NCBI GenBank assembly: GCA_907165135.1
Contig: CAJRAX010000008.1
Span: 2,501 to 66,500, forward strand
DNA: 64,000 bases
Reading direction: 5' to 3'
Source of the DNA: Oikopleura dioica
Taxonomy: Eukaryota > Chordata > Appendicularia > Copelata > Oikopleuridae
The translations under genes and the position numbers were made by a program. The notes beneath the pieces were generated by a model, which was given only the letters and a program-made list of their open reading frames with translations, made no database searches and was not told the origin of the DNA. This document shows positions 1 to 10,356 of this stretch, in pieces (the first letter of the stretch is position 1; every line of letters starts with the position of its first letter).

Positions 1-1165
1 TAACCCTAACCCTAACCCTAACCCTAACCCTAACCCTAACCCTAACCCTAACCCTAACCCTAACCCTAACCCTAACCCTAACCCTAACCCTAACCCTAAC
101 CCTAACCCTAACCCTAACCCTAACCCTAACCCTAACCCTAACCCTAACCCTAACCCTAACCCTAACCCTAACCCTAACCCTAACCCTAACCCTAACCCTA
201 ACCCTAACCCTAACCCTAACCCTAACCCTAACCCTAACCCTAACCCTAACCCTAACCCTAACCCTAACCCTAACCCTAACCCTAACCCTAACCCTAACCC
301 TAACCCTAACCCTAACCCTAACCCTAACCCTAACCCTAACCCTAACCCTAACCCTAACCCTAACCCTAACCCTAACCCTAACCCTAACCCTAACCCTAAC
401 CCTAACCCTAACCCTAACCCTAACCCTAACCCTAACCCTAACCCTAACCCTAACCCTAACCCTAACCCTAACCCTAACCCTAACCCCCTAACCCTAACCC
501 TAACCCTAACCCTAACCCTAACCCTAACCCTAACCCTAACCCTAACCCTAACCCTAACCCTAACCCTAACCCTAACCCTAACCCTAACCCTAACCCTAAC
601 CCTAACCCTAACCCTAACCCTAACCCTAACCCTAACCCTAACCCTAACCCTAACCCTAACCCTAACCCTAACCCTAACCCTAACCCTAACCCTAACCCTA
701 ACCCTAACCCTAACCCTAACCCTAACCCTAACCCTAACCCTAACCCTAACCCTAACCCTAACCCTAACCCTAACCCTAACCCTAACCCTAACCCTAACCC
801 TAACCCTAACCCTAACCCTAACCCTAACCCTAACCCTAACCCTAACCCTAACCCTAACCCTAACCCTAACCCTAACCCTAACCCTAACCCTAACCCTAAC
901 CCTAACCCTAACCCTAACCCTAACCCTAACCCTAACCCTAACCCTAACCCTAACCCTAACCCTAACCCTAACCCTAACCCTAACCCTAACCCTAACCCTA
1001 ACCCTAACCCTAACCCTAACCCTAACCCTAACCCTAACCCTAACCCTAACCCTAACCCTAACCCTAACCCTAACCCTAACCCTAACCCTAACCCTAACCC
1101 TAACCCTAACCCTAACCCTAACCCTAACCCTAACCCTAACCCTAACCCTAACCCTAACCCTAACC

Positions 1166-1206
<41 letters not shown>

Positions 1207-2703
1207 CCCTAACCCTAACCCTAACCCTAACCCTAACCCTAACCCTAACCCTAACCCTAACCCTAACCCTAACCCTAACCCTAACCCTAACCCTAACCCT
1301 AACCCTAACCCTAACCCTAACCCTAACCCTAACCCTAACCCTAACCCTAACCCTAACCCTAACCCTAACCCTAACCCTAACCCTAACCCTAACCCTAACC
1401 CTAACCCTAACCCTAACCCTAACCCTAACCCTAACCCTAACCCTAACCCTAACCCTAACCCTAACCCTAACCCTAACCCTAACCCTAACCCTAACCCTAA
1501 CCCTAACCCTAACCCTAACCCTAACCCTAACCCTAACCCTAACCCTAACCCTAACCCTAACCCTAACCCTAACCCTAACCCTAACCCTAACCCTAACCCT
1601 AACCCTAACCCTAACCCTAACCCTAACCCTAACCCTAACCCTAACCCTAACCCTAACCCTAACCCTAACCCTAACCCTAACCCTAACCCTAACCCTAACC
1701 CTAACCCTAACCCTAACCCTAACCCTAACCCTAACCCTAACCCTAACCCTAACCCTAACCTAACCCTAACCCTAACCCTAACCCTAACCCTAACCCTAAC
1801 CCTAACCCTAACCCTAACCCTAACCCTAACCCTAACCCTAACCCTAACCCTAACCCTAACCCTAACCCTAACCCTAACCCTAACCCTAACCCTAACCCCC
1901 TAACCCTAACCCTAACCCTAACCCTAACCCTAACCCTAACCCTAACCCTAACCCTAACCCTAACCCTAACCCTAACCCTAACCCTAACCCTAACCCTAAC
2001 CCTAACCCTAACCCTAACCCTAACCCTAACCCTAACCCTAACCCTAACCCTAACCCTAACCCTAACCCTAACCCTAACCCTAACCCTAACCCTAACCCTA
2101 ACCCTAACCCTAACCCTAACCCTAACCCTAACCCTAACCCTAACCCTAACCCTAACCCTAACCCTAACCCCTAACCCTAACCCTAACCCTAACCCTAACC
2201 CTAACCCTAACCCTAACCCTAACCCTAACCCTAACCCTAACCCTAACCCTAACCCTAACCCTAACCCTAACCCTAACCCTAACCCTAACCCTAACCCTAA
2301 CCCTAACCCTAACCCTAACCCTAACCCCCTAACCCTAACCCTAACCCTAACCCTAACCCTAACCCTAACCCTAACCCTAACCCTAACCCTAACCCTAACC
2401 CTAACCCTAACCCTAACCCCCTAACCCTAACCCTAACCCTAACCCTAACCCTAACCCTAACCCTAACCCTAACCCTAACCCTAACCCTAACCCTAACCCT
2501 AACCCTAACCCTAACCCTAACCCTAACCTAACCCTAACCCTAACCCTAACCCTAACCTAACCCTAACCCTCACCCTAACCCTAACCCCTAACCCTAACCC
2601 TAACCCTAACCCTAACCCTAACCCTAACCCTAACCCTAACCCTAACCCTAACCAACCCTAACCCTAACCCTAACCCTAACCCTAACCCTAACCCTAACCC
2701 TAA
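1..2703. repeat. Telomere, (CCCTAA)n / (TTAGGG)n
   Basis: About 2.7 kb of nearly perfect CCCTAA units on this strand, so the G-rich strand ends at base 1 as expected for a left chromosome end. Length variants (CCCCCTAA, CCCTAAA, CCTAA, one CCCTCA) occur near 481, 1186, 1759, 1896, 2169, 2326, 2417, 2527 and 2569, and are denser in the proximal 600 bp. The array stops at 2703 and runs straight into retrotransposon A coding sequence with about 3 bp of shared sequence (AAC). The dipeptide-repeat ORF read across it is not a gene. Confidence 0.98.
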
Positions 2704-3070
2704 CTGTTCGTCAGATTGAATTTTCGGGCGACTTAACATCATATGACAAACTTGATATAAGTGCAAATAGAAACGCCAAACGCGCAAGGGGAAGCTCTGG
2801 AGAATTGTCGGATAACCAAGTTTCTAAAAAGCCTTTTTCTCATTCAAAACCAGTCAATGCCCCGAGTCAAACAGTAAAAATTCGACAACAAATTGATAAA
2901 ACTATTTTGATGGACTCAGAAATAACGCAAAGCTCTGTTCGACTTCCAAAAACAAGAACAAACGAATTAATGAATGAAGCAGAAATGCTTGATTTTGAAG
3001 GTTGCCAGATTGGTATTATTTTGGAAAACAAAAACGAGAATTTTTTAACGAAGTAAGGCAGGGATTACAT
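2704..3070 (+). pseudogene. LTR element A fragment: part of pol C-terminal extension
   Basis: Matches 29399-29770 of element A almost base for base. It covers the part of pol after the integrase: a nuclear-localisation-like basic stretch (around AKRARGSSGELS) and the following linker. It starts abruptly at the telomere and ends at GGGATTACATGAT, where it fuses to the GANTC-rich arm. A run of five T near 2835 keeps the pol frame open, while the other copies (7349, 29529) have four T and a shifted frame. This fragment therefore preserves the better reading. Confidence 0.9.
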
Positions 3071-3393
3071 GATGAATCTAGGACAAGGGATTAGCAGCCC
3101 GCTAGAAATAGAACGCGGCAGGAAGCCTAGTAACCAGAGGCAGGGATTCCCAGGAGGCAGCGGAAGGTGTCAAAGGCGCCCGAGAGCACCTGGTTTCGAG
3201 CGGGTGCCCCGGAATCACGCAGGTTCATTCGAAAGGTTCTTAGCCTACAGCTAAAACCTAAAACGAGGAATTTTAAATAGAGCCTTTTTCTCAGCAGAAG
3301 CATTACCAATAAGACTCCAAGCTGAATCAAAAGACTCTAGGTAGACCATCAATCGATGCTACCTGCTTATTTCACCTCTAAAAGTCCACGGAC

Positions 3394-3486
3394 TATAAAA
3401 TCATTCAGCCTCAGGCAATTACGCCTCGAAGGCTCTGGGATTCTTACTCAGTAAGCGGCCGCAGCGGCGCGCCGAGCCGAGCCAAT
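3394..3486 (+). promoter_or_regulatory. Candidate outer promoter of the arm (TATAAAA, GC-rich block, CCAAT)
   Basis: TATAAAA lies at 3394-3400, a GC-rich block with adjacent GCGGCCGC (3455-3462) and GGCGCGCC (3466-3473) follows, then CCAATCAGC at 3482. The same CCAATCAGC word occurs inverted in the inner promoter of the arm. It lies about 100-190 bp before the first ATG of the arm. The order TATA then CCAAT is not the classical one, so the exact start site is uncertain. It is present again in both palindrome arms. Confidence 0.4.
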
Positions 3487-3587
3487 CAGCTTCAGGCTTC
3501 TTAGATTCAGAGAAACCCTCTTCTTAGAAATTCGGAATTCCTGTTTCTTCCTCGAAGCCCTAGACTTGCTGACCCTCTCATTTAGAC

Positions 3588-3752
3588 ATGATCGAGGAGG
3601 CCTTCGTCAAGGCAGCTCTGGAATTCGGCCCCAAATGGGGAGTGGCTTTGGACTCGGATCCAACACGCCCAATCGAGAACTCCCAAAGAAGACTCCAAAC
3701 CCTCAATGAGGAAATCTCCAGGAAAGGATCTCTTCTCCTCAGAATCTTTTAG
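3588..3752 (+). CDS. Gene i, 54-aa hypothetical protein (arm copy 1)
   Basis: ATG at 3588, TAG at 3750-3752. The small protein begins MIEEAFVKAALEFG and ends with a basic and leucine-rich stretch. There is no recognisable domain, signal peptide or membrane segment. It lies 111 bp upstream of gene ii in the same direction and is identical in all three arm copies, but those are recent duplicates and give no evidence of selection. It could instead be the first exon of gene ii or a chance ORF. Confidence 0.3.
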   Translation: MIEEAFVKAALEFGPKWGVALDSDPTRPIENSQRRLQTLNEEISRKGSLLLRIF

Positions 3753-3863
3753 GAACGGGCTACCCCGAACACCTTCCAAATTTAGGATAGGCTTTGATCC
3801 ACTTAAAGAAACACTCTGCTCTTAATGAGTCAGATAAATTGGAGAAGAATTTCCCGCACTGCA

Positions 3864-4363
3864 ATGGCGGAGCAAAAGATTGCCACGAGACTCGTCAGAC
3901 TTTATGTCCCCTCGGATGCAAACGAGCCTCTCTCGAATCACAGGCTGATGTTCGATCTGCAGACTCCTTCAAAAGCGAGATTCAATTTCGCAGAGCTCTC
4001 CTCGTGGGCCCAGATCATTTTCACGGCGCCATCAGGAAAAGAATCACTCTGGGTCGCTCACAGGAGCAACGAGCCTGGTTTCATACTCTCCATCATCGCA
4101 GACGAAATTGCAGAAGCAGAAACCGACCTCGCGGATTCTTGGCAACTCGAATCAAAGCCATATCCATTTAAGCCAATGGAGAGCCCACGAAGCTTCTAAA
4201 AGCAGACTCAGCGGGCACGACTGAGGACCCAAGCGTCAAGCTGGACGAATGCGAAACCATCTCCAATCTACTCGAAGCCCTGAAAATAGAAAAAGGACCA
4301 ATAAGAATCGTGGCCAGGAGGCTAGACTCTCAGCGTAACTCGGAATCCCAAAGCGCGATGGAG
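3864..4363 (+). pseudogene. Gene ii, N-terminal fragment (arm copy 1)
   Basis: Starts at ATG 3864 in a good context (gcactgcaATGG) and encodes the first ~165 residues of gene ii (MAEQKIATRLVRLYV...). Around 4150-4165 the reading moves from one frame to another, as in the other two copies. The copy is then broken at 4363 by fusion to an inverted A fragment, so no full product can be made. See the copy at 13707-15681 for the domain description. Confidence 0.6.
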
Positions 4364-4832
4364 TCCATCAAAATAGTTTTATCAATTTGTTGTCGAATTT
4401 TTACTGTTTGACTCGGGGCATTGACTGGTTTTGAATGAGAAAAAGGCTTTTTAGAAACTTGGTTATCCGACAATTCTCCAGAGCTTCCCCTTGCGCGTTT
4501 GGCGTTTCTATTTGCACTTATATCAAGTTTGTCATATGATGTTAAGTCGCCCGAAAATTCAATCTGACGAACAGTTTGATTTCTAGAAGGTAAAATTGCT
4601 GACGAACCCGCTACGATATCGAGATCCTCTAATGAAGTTTCCTCAAAAATGTCATCTCTCTCATTGACCTCACTAACATTTTGAATATCCCCTGATCACT
4701 TTGTGAGATTTCCTTCACCTCGAGATAAGCCTCTTTAAAAATCTCAATTATATTTAAGTTTATTAGATTTTCGTAATCCTTTAAAATGAGCGTGTTTTTG
4801 AATTCCTCGATGTCTAAACTATCAGAGCTTGA
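4364..4832 (-). pseudogene. LTR element A fragment, inverted (pol C-terminal extension)
   Basis: Reverse complement of A pol around 29140-29610, equal to 16632-17099 in the longer inverted fragment. It encodes part of the acidic Ser/Glu-rich linker and the basic nuclear-localisation-like stretch. It joins arm sequence on both sides: GAG microhomology at 4361-4363, and an essentially blunt join with a single extra A at 4832-4834. It has no independent coding capacity. Confidence 0.88.
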
Positions 4833-4945
4833 AAAGAATCAGGAAATGGTCTCAAGAATCTAAAGATTTGAATCAAAATAGCATAAAATCCAAATTGGAG
4901 ACCGTGGGAAAGTTGCAAAGTTGACTCACGAAATAGAGCGCGCTG

Positions 4946-5102
4946 ATTGGCGGAGCACCAAAACGAGCCAGGATAAGCCAGGGCTCAAGCGAAAAATTGC
5001 CTAAATCAGCTTCATTTCTTCTCCAACAAAAAGAGAATCACCCAGAGCCCTTTATAAAGAGAAAAACCACTGGATTCCGCTAGAATCAGACGCGTCAAAA
5101 CC
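4946..5102 (+). promoter_or_regulatory. Inner promoter copy reading into gene iv (ATTGG / TATAAA)
   Basis: An inverted CCAAT box (ATTGG, 4946-4950, in GCGCGCTGATTGGCGG) is followed about 100 bp later by TATAAA at 5053-5058 inside the palindrome CTTTATAAAG. Gene iv ATG lies 224 bp further on. The spacing of TATA to a start site near 5085 is that of a Pol II core promoter. The sequence ends at the fold-back point (GACGCGTCAAAACC). Confidence 0.55.
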
Positions 5103-5281
5103 AGAGAATCAAAAAAAAAAGATTCTTCCCTTCCGGATCTTAATTTAGACTCTTTTTCTCGTGCTTCTTTTTAAAATTTCGCTCTTTCTTTTCAAATTTT
5201 CCTTGCGCTCCTCCAAACAAAACTAGCCAAAACCAAAATTTCGACTCTTTGCTAACAAAGGCGTTTCTTCAGACTCTAGAA

Positions 5282-5449
5282 ATGACCCGAGACGCACAAG
5301 ACGCACAGATTCACGACGCTGAAGAGCTCGAAAGACTCCGAGAGGAAGCCGGAATCACCAAAAACCCGATCGACGAGCCAGACTACTGGAGGAAGATCAA
5401 ATCGGCGATCAAGATGGACCCGGTGACTCAGTTCCCGCAGGAATCGGTT
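5282..5449 (+). pseudogene. Gene iv, N-terminal fragment cut by the fold-back
   Basis: ATG at 5282 (tagaaATGACC). About 56 residues are unique (MTRDAQDAQIHDAEELERL..., charged, probably helical, not recognised). The frame then runs into the inverted promoter copy at 5450, so the remaining residues to the stop at 5537-5539 are not native. It is driven by the promoter at 4946-5102. The full gene should exist elsewhere in the genome, but only its 5' end is in this window. Confidence 0.45.
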
Positions 5450-5605
5450 GGTTTTGACGCGTCTGATTCTAGCGGAATCCAGTGGTTTTCTCTTTATAAA
5501 GGGCTCTGGGTGATTCTCTTTTTGTTGGAGAAGAAATGAAGCTGATTTAGGCAATTTTTCGCTTGAGCCCTGGCTTATCCTGGCTCGTTTTGGTGCTCCG
5601 CCAAT
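5450..5605 (-). promoter_or_regulatory. Inverted copy of the inner promoter
   Basis: Reverse complement of 4946-5102: TTTATA (minus-strand TATAAA) at 5493-5498 and CCAAT at 5601-5605. It points into the spacer from the other side, toward the antisense of gene iv. If both copies are active the spacer would be transcribed convergently. Confidence 0.5.
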
Positions 5606-6049
5606 CAGCGCGCTCTATTTCGTGAGTCAACTTTGCAACTTTCCCACGGTCTCCAATTTGGATTTTATGCTATTTTGATTCAAATCTTTAGATTCTTGAG
5701 ACCATTTCCTGATTCTTGTGCTCTTTCGGATCTTTTTGTGGAGATTGGTGGTGGAGGTGGTGCGCAATTCGAGGAAAAAGTGTTTTTCTCTCGTAAGACT
5801 CTTTTTCTGTGATTTTTGCTAATTGAAAGTGAAGTAGATTCTTTTGAGTGAGAATTTATCAGATTTAGCGAGTCTTTTCCTGAGGTTGAAGATTCTTGAG
5901 CTTGTTTGCGGCAGAAAAGGGGGTTTTTGGGCGATTTTTGAGTCTTTTCGAGGGCTCCGAGTCTCTTTTTTCACTTTTTCTTTGGAAATTTCTGATTCTT
6001 TTGGGCCCTTTTCCTGACTGTATTTTGGTGAAGTTTTTGGAGTCGTTTT

Positions 6050-6460
6050 CTAGTCGCTTCCCGTGGCTTCAGCGACATTCAGACGAGCGAATCGTTCTTC
6101 GATGTTTTGGCGGTCTTGAGACCAGACGTTCGGGAAGAGATTCTCGACTTTGGCTTCCTCTCCGTGGTCTAGGTCAAGATTCTCCGCTGCCTTGATTCCG
6201 TCGAGGATTATGTCCCTGATGTGGGTCGTGAACGGTGCGTCTGGGGCTAGAATGTGGGTTTTGGCCGTCACATTCTCCCAGGTTGTTCGATTGGCTCTTA
6301 TTTTGAGCTTGTCTATTTTCGAGACTGCTCGGTTTTTAGCGTCGAAGCCGTTGCAGCATCTGACCATGGTTTCCGCCACCCTGGGGTGTGCCCAACACGG
6401 GGTAAATGCAGATTCGTAGTCCCCATCGCAGGCCATTTGGAAGATTTCCCAGAGTCCCGA
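6050..6460 (-). pseudogene. Gene iii, C-terminal fragment
   Basis: The minus-strand ORF ending at the stop 6050-6052 gives the last ~136 residues of gene iii. These include the Cys-containing segment starting MACDGDYESAFTPCW and the C-terminus ending EATGSD. It lacks its N-terminal ~190 residues because the segment was joined to A at 6460. The sequence is identical to the C-termini at 11259 (+) and 12806 (-). Confidence 0.6.
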
Positions 6461-7589
6461 AACAGGGATTGAGGTTCCACATTTTTTGAATGACCCAAAC
6501 TGGAGAGAGTATAGGGATAAAATTGATATTGATTTTCAAGCCATAAAAGATAATATCGACGAAGAAAAATCTCGGAGATGTGCAAGACTAAAAAATGATA
6601 AATTCCAAGAATACGCCCTGAATGAAAAAGTCTTGATAAGAAATTTTCGATCAAACAATCCTCCATTTATTGGCCCTTACATAATTGTCAATAAAACGCC
6701 CACTGTGTATTCTTGTCGAGATCTAGAGACGGGCAAAATTCTTGTTCGCCATGCAAACGATTTAAGGAAATTTTACGAGCGCAAAGATTCAATTCCCTTA
6801 AATTTCAATCATGATAGTGAGAAGAAAACAAGAGACTGTCTCGATAATAAAAATTCGATTAATGAGCTAACATATGTTGAGTTTTTCTCCATCACGGCAG
6901 AACATCAATCGCAATTTGAATTTCCGAAAAATTCTATGTCGGACTCGGAATCATCAACAACAGAATCAAGCTCTGATAGTTTAGACATCGAGGAATTCAA
7001 AAACACGCTCATTTTAAAGGATTACGAAAATCTAATAAACTTAAATATAATTGAGATTTTTAAAGAGGCTTATCTCGAGGTGAAGGAAATCTCACAAAGT
7101 GATCAGGGGATATTCAAAATGTTAGTGAGGTCAATGAGAGAGATGACATTTTTGAGGAAACTTCATTAGAGGATCTCGATATCGTAGCGGGTTCGTCAGC
7201 AATTTTACCTTCTAGAAATCAAACTGTTCGTCAGATTGAATTTTCGGGCGACTTAACATCATATGACAAACTTGATATAAGTGCAAATAGAAACGCCAAA
7301 CGCGCAAGGGGAAGCTCTGGAGAATTGTCGGATAACCAAGTTTCTAAAAAGCCTTTTCTCATTCAAAACCAGTCAATGCCCCGAGTCAAACAGTAAAAAT
7401 TCGACAACAAATTGATAAAACTATTTTGATGGACTCAGAAATAACGCAAAGCTCTGTTCGACTTCCAAAAACAAGAACAAACGAATTAATGAATGAAGCA
7501 GAAATGCTTGATTTTGAAGGTTGCCAGATTGGTATTATTTTGGAAAACAAAAACGAGAATTTTTTAACGAAGTAAGGCAGGGATTACAT
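6461..7589 (+). pseudogene. LTR element A fragment: integrase C-terminus and pol extension
   Basis: Collinear with 28640-29770 of A. It begins just after the DDE catalytic core (…NDPNWREYRDKIDIDF) and runs through the integrase C-terminal part, the Ser/Glu-rich linker and the basic stretch. The frame breaks at CAGGGG near 7107 (five G in 16955-16960) and at CCTTTTC near 7350 (five T in 2835-2840). It ends at GATTACATGAT fused to the arm, the same fusion as at 3070 and 16474. It forms the outermost part of the left palindrome arm. Confidence 0.88.
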
Positions 7590-7912
7590 GATGAATCTAG
7601 GACAAGGGATTAGCAGCCCGCTAGAAATAGAACGCGGCAGGAAGCCTAGTAACCAGAGGCAGGGATTCCCAGGAGGCAGCGGAAGGTGTCAAAGGCGCCC
7701 GAGAGCACCTGGTTTCGAGCGGGTGCCCCGGAATCACGCAGGTTCATTCGAAAGGTTCTTAGCCTACAGCTAAAACCTAAAACGAGGAATTTTAAATAGA
7801 GCCTTTTTCTCAGCAGAAGCATTACCAATAAGACTCCAAGCTGAATCAAAAGACTCTAGGTAGACCATCAATCGATGCTACCTGCTTATTTCACCTCTAA
7901 AAGTCCACGGAC

Positions 7913-8005
7913 TATAAAATCATTCAGCCTCAGGCAATTACGCCTCGAAGGCTCTGGGATTCTTACTCAGTAAGCGGCCGCAGCGGCGCGCCGAGCCGAG
8001 CCAAT
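7913..8005 (+). promoter_or_regulatory. Candidate outer promoter, left palindrome arm
   Basis: Same sequence as 3394-3486: TATAAAA at 7913-7919, GC-rich GCGGCCGC (7974-7981) and GGCGCGCC, then CCAATCAGC at 8001. It lies upstream of genes i and ii. The leader 7590-7912 shows no other gene. Confidence 0.4.
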
Positions 8006-8106
8006 CAGCTTCAGGCTTCTTAGATTCAGAGAAACCCTCTTCTTAGAAATTCGGAATTCCTGTTTCTTCCTCGAAGCCCTAGACTTGCTGACCCTCTCAT
8101 TTAGAC

Positions 8107-8271
8107 ATGATCGAGGAGGCCTTCGTCAAGGCAGCTCTGGAATTCGGCCCCAAATGGGGAGTGGCTTTGGACTCGGATCCAACACGCCCAATCGAGAACT
8201 CCCAAAGAAGACTCCAAACCCTCAATGAGGAAATCTCCAGGAAAGGATCTCTTCTCCTCAGAATCTTTTAG
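8107..8271 (+). CDS. Gene i, 54-aa hypothetical protein (left arm)
   Basis: Identical to the ORF at 3588-3752. The first ATG lies after the candidate promoter and the stop TAG is 111 bp before gene ii ATG. Without an outside homologue there is no proof that it is translated. Confidence 0.3.
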   Translation: MIEEAFVKAALEFGPKWGVALDSDPTRPIENSQRRLQTLNEEISRKGSLLLRIF

Positions 8272-8382
8272 GAACGGGCTACCCCGAACACCTTCCAAAT
8301 TTAGGATAGGCTTTGATCCACTTAAAGAAACACTCTGCTCTTAATGAGTCAGATAAATTGGAGAAGAATTTCCCGCACTGCA

Positions 8383-10356
8383 ATGGCGGAGCAAAAGATT
8401 GCCACGAGACTCGTCAGACTTTATGTCCCCTCGGATGCAAACGAGCCTCTCTCGAATCACAGGCTGATGTTCGATCTGCAGACTCCTTCAAAAGCGAGAT
8501 TCAATTTCGCAGAGCTCTCCTCGTGGGCCCAGATCATTTTCACGGCGCCATCAGGAAAAGAATCACTCTGGGTCGCTCACAGGAGCAACGAGCCTGGTTT
8601 CATACTCTCCATCATCGCAGACGAAATTGCAGAAGCAGAAACCGACCTCGCGGATTCTTGGCAACTCGAATCAAAGCCATATCCATTTAAGCCAATGGAG
8701 AGCCCACGAAGCTTCTAAAAGCAGACTCAGCGGGCACGACTGAGGACCCAAGCGTCAAGCTGGACGAATGCGAAACCATCTCCAATCTACTCGAAGCCCT
8801 GAAAATAGAAAAAGGACCAATAAGAATCGTGGCCAGGAGGCTAGACTCTCAGCGTAACTCGGAATCCCAAAGCGCGATGGAGAAAAGCAGACTCTTTCCG
8901 AACAACATCTCGGAGGAGCTCAACAAATGGGCGAAAATCAAGAGCCAAGACTGGTTCCGCGAGTGGGAAGACCTAGAAAATCAAGATATCCTGAACGAGG
9001 GATTCTGGCATTTCGTTTGCCTCCGAGTAATCGGTGAGAGCAAAATCAAGACCCAGGCGAATTACGAACGCCCAAGCTTCACGGACGACAATTGGCTCCG
9101 AAGACTCATAAAGAAAGGTCTTGAAACGATTTTCGACGCAATGCCAAGGTCAGACGCTTTTATTACGCCAGAAGAACTACTGGACTCGCTCAAGATGCTG
9201 AAGTCTCTCCACAGCGACTGGCATGAGATTTGCCATCAGAAAAATGCCTGGCTAGAACTCAAAGCAAACGAGGATACCCAATGGGCGAACAAAAAACCGG
9301 CGAATGTGAACGCATGGATCATCGACATAATCGGCGAATATGCATCGGAAGACTCACCCATTCCGAATCCGACTCCCTTAACAAAGATTCTCTCACCACT
9401 GCTGCTCCACCTGGTGCAAAAACAGCTCATCCAAGACTCAGTCATTGGTCAAGACGGAAGCTGCAAGGAAATGCCCACCCAATGGCACGTGGACTGGAGC
9501 GAACTCAAGGATTCCCGGTCCCTCAAAAGTGGCTGGAGTCAGCGGCGAAAAAGTTAACCCGATTAATACCACGGTTAGAGTCAAAGAAGTTGGAAAAGGG
9601 GATTCCCACTGGATCCTGTGGATTCCTTACAAAGTCGTACCTCAAATATGGGTTTTCAACTACGGCGAGGACTCTGATTTTATCAAAGCGAAATCCCTCC
9701 TCTCCCTTGCAGCCCACCCAGCGCTCACGCCGTTAGAATCAGAGGCGCTCGAGAAGCTAGCCTCCAAACCTTGGACCACCCAAAACGTCAAAGAATGCAT
9801 CTCGGCGTTCCAGAAGCCAACAAGAAACTTCTACGCCTCAGGAGCCTGCTTAGTCGGAGTCAACCGCCCCTTTCGAACTCAGAAGATCATCCTGGAAATC
9901 ATCGCCAAGGTTGTAAGAGACACAAAAGCCCATTCTCACTTGCGCTCACTCGAGCATAACCTCGGAATCTTATCAACTGGCTGGAACTGGGCAAATGGCA
10001 AAAGATTCAGCCCAAACAAGACTCTGGACAACTTCATCGACACCTGGATGCAGAAAAGAGAAGAAGTCACGGGAGTCACGAGACTCAGATTCCTTCGAGA
10101 ACAACCAGAAAAGAGAGAAAGATCGTGCGAATGGCCAATGTGTGGGGAAGCGGAAGCGAGCACGACTTGGTGTAAAACACATCAAGGATTCCAAGAACTC
10201 AAAGAATCTCGCCAACCAGACTGCTCAGAGAAATGCCGAGTCGCAAACGGCTTCATACAGAAAGGACTCCCCAGGGCACAAAAATGTCCATTGACAGCGA
10301 GGAATGGCAAGAAACCTTCTACAAACTCTCCGAATCTTTCAAAACGACTATGCTAA
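8383..10356 (+). CDS. Gene ii, ~657-aa zinc-finger-like protein of unknown function (left arm; frame-interrupted)
   Basis: ATG at 8383. Three frame segments make up the gene: 8383 to about 8690, about 8691-9535, and about 9530-10356. The first switch (near 8680) is common to all copies. The second, at CCTCAAAAGTGG, is absent in the right arm, which has one more A. The predicted product is charged with many Trp. Its C-terminal part has CEWPMC...WCKTH, a C-X4-C-X9-C-X2-H pattern, followed by DCSEKC, which suggests a small metal-binding finger of the kind seen in DNA-binding or endonuclease proteins. This arm keeps the finger frame (GTGGGGAAG). The rest matches no family I recognise. Its last 73 bases overlap gene iii in another frame. 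Confidence 0.55.

Larger units (their letters stand above)
3071..4363 (+). repeat. Partial copy 1 of the GANTC-rich arm (outer part)
   Basis: Nearly identical to 7590-8882 and, inverted, to 15181-16474. It contains the outer non-coding leader with a candidate promoter, gene i and the N-terminal part of gene ii. It is cut at 4361-4363, where GAG is shared by the arm and the inverted A fragment that follows. The first ~320 bp (3071-3393) hold no convincing gene. A 61-codon ORF starts inside the A fragment and crosses the junction, so it is probably fortuitous. Confidence 0.9.
4833..6460. repeat. Partial copy of the arm centre: promoter - gene iv spacer - inverted promoter - gene iii tail
   Basis: 4833-5102 and 5450-5719 are inverted copies of each other around a 347-bp unique spacer (5103-5449). 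The right side continues to 6460 as the inner part of one arm. It equals the centre of the large palindrome (11588 to about 13210) in reverse-complement orientation, so the fold-back existed before this piece was copied here. The stretch 5720-6049 is non-coding and GANTC-rich. The right break at 6459-6461 shares GA with the A fragment that follows. Confidence 0.88.

Noticed and set aside
2581-2787. ORF with long Gly-Leu / Val-Arg dipeptide repeats
   Set aside because: It is the translation of telomere repeats continued into A sequence on the wrong strand; no gene.
3180-3240. Possible tRNA-like segment (GGTTTCGAGC... in the arm leader)
   Set aside because: No B-box match, no cloverleaf and no acceptor pairing could be built.
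3069-3254. 61-aa ORF spanning the A::arm junction (three copies)
   Set aside because: Starts in A and continues by chance into leader DNA; a fusion artefact without recognisable features.
5103-5449. Invertible central segment (flip-flop switch), since the spacer is in opposite orientation in the two copies
   Set aside because: The whole 4833-6460 piece can simply be inverted; with identical flanks on both sides the orientation alone does not prove a switch.
8313-8690. 125-aa ORF overlapping the gene ii start (also 3794 and 15374)
   Set aside because: It is in another frame of gene ii; its Arg/His-rich translation looks like a shadow, and only its downstream in-frame continuation after 8690 belongs to gene ii.
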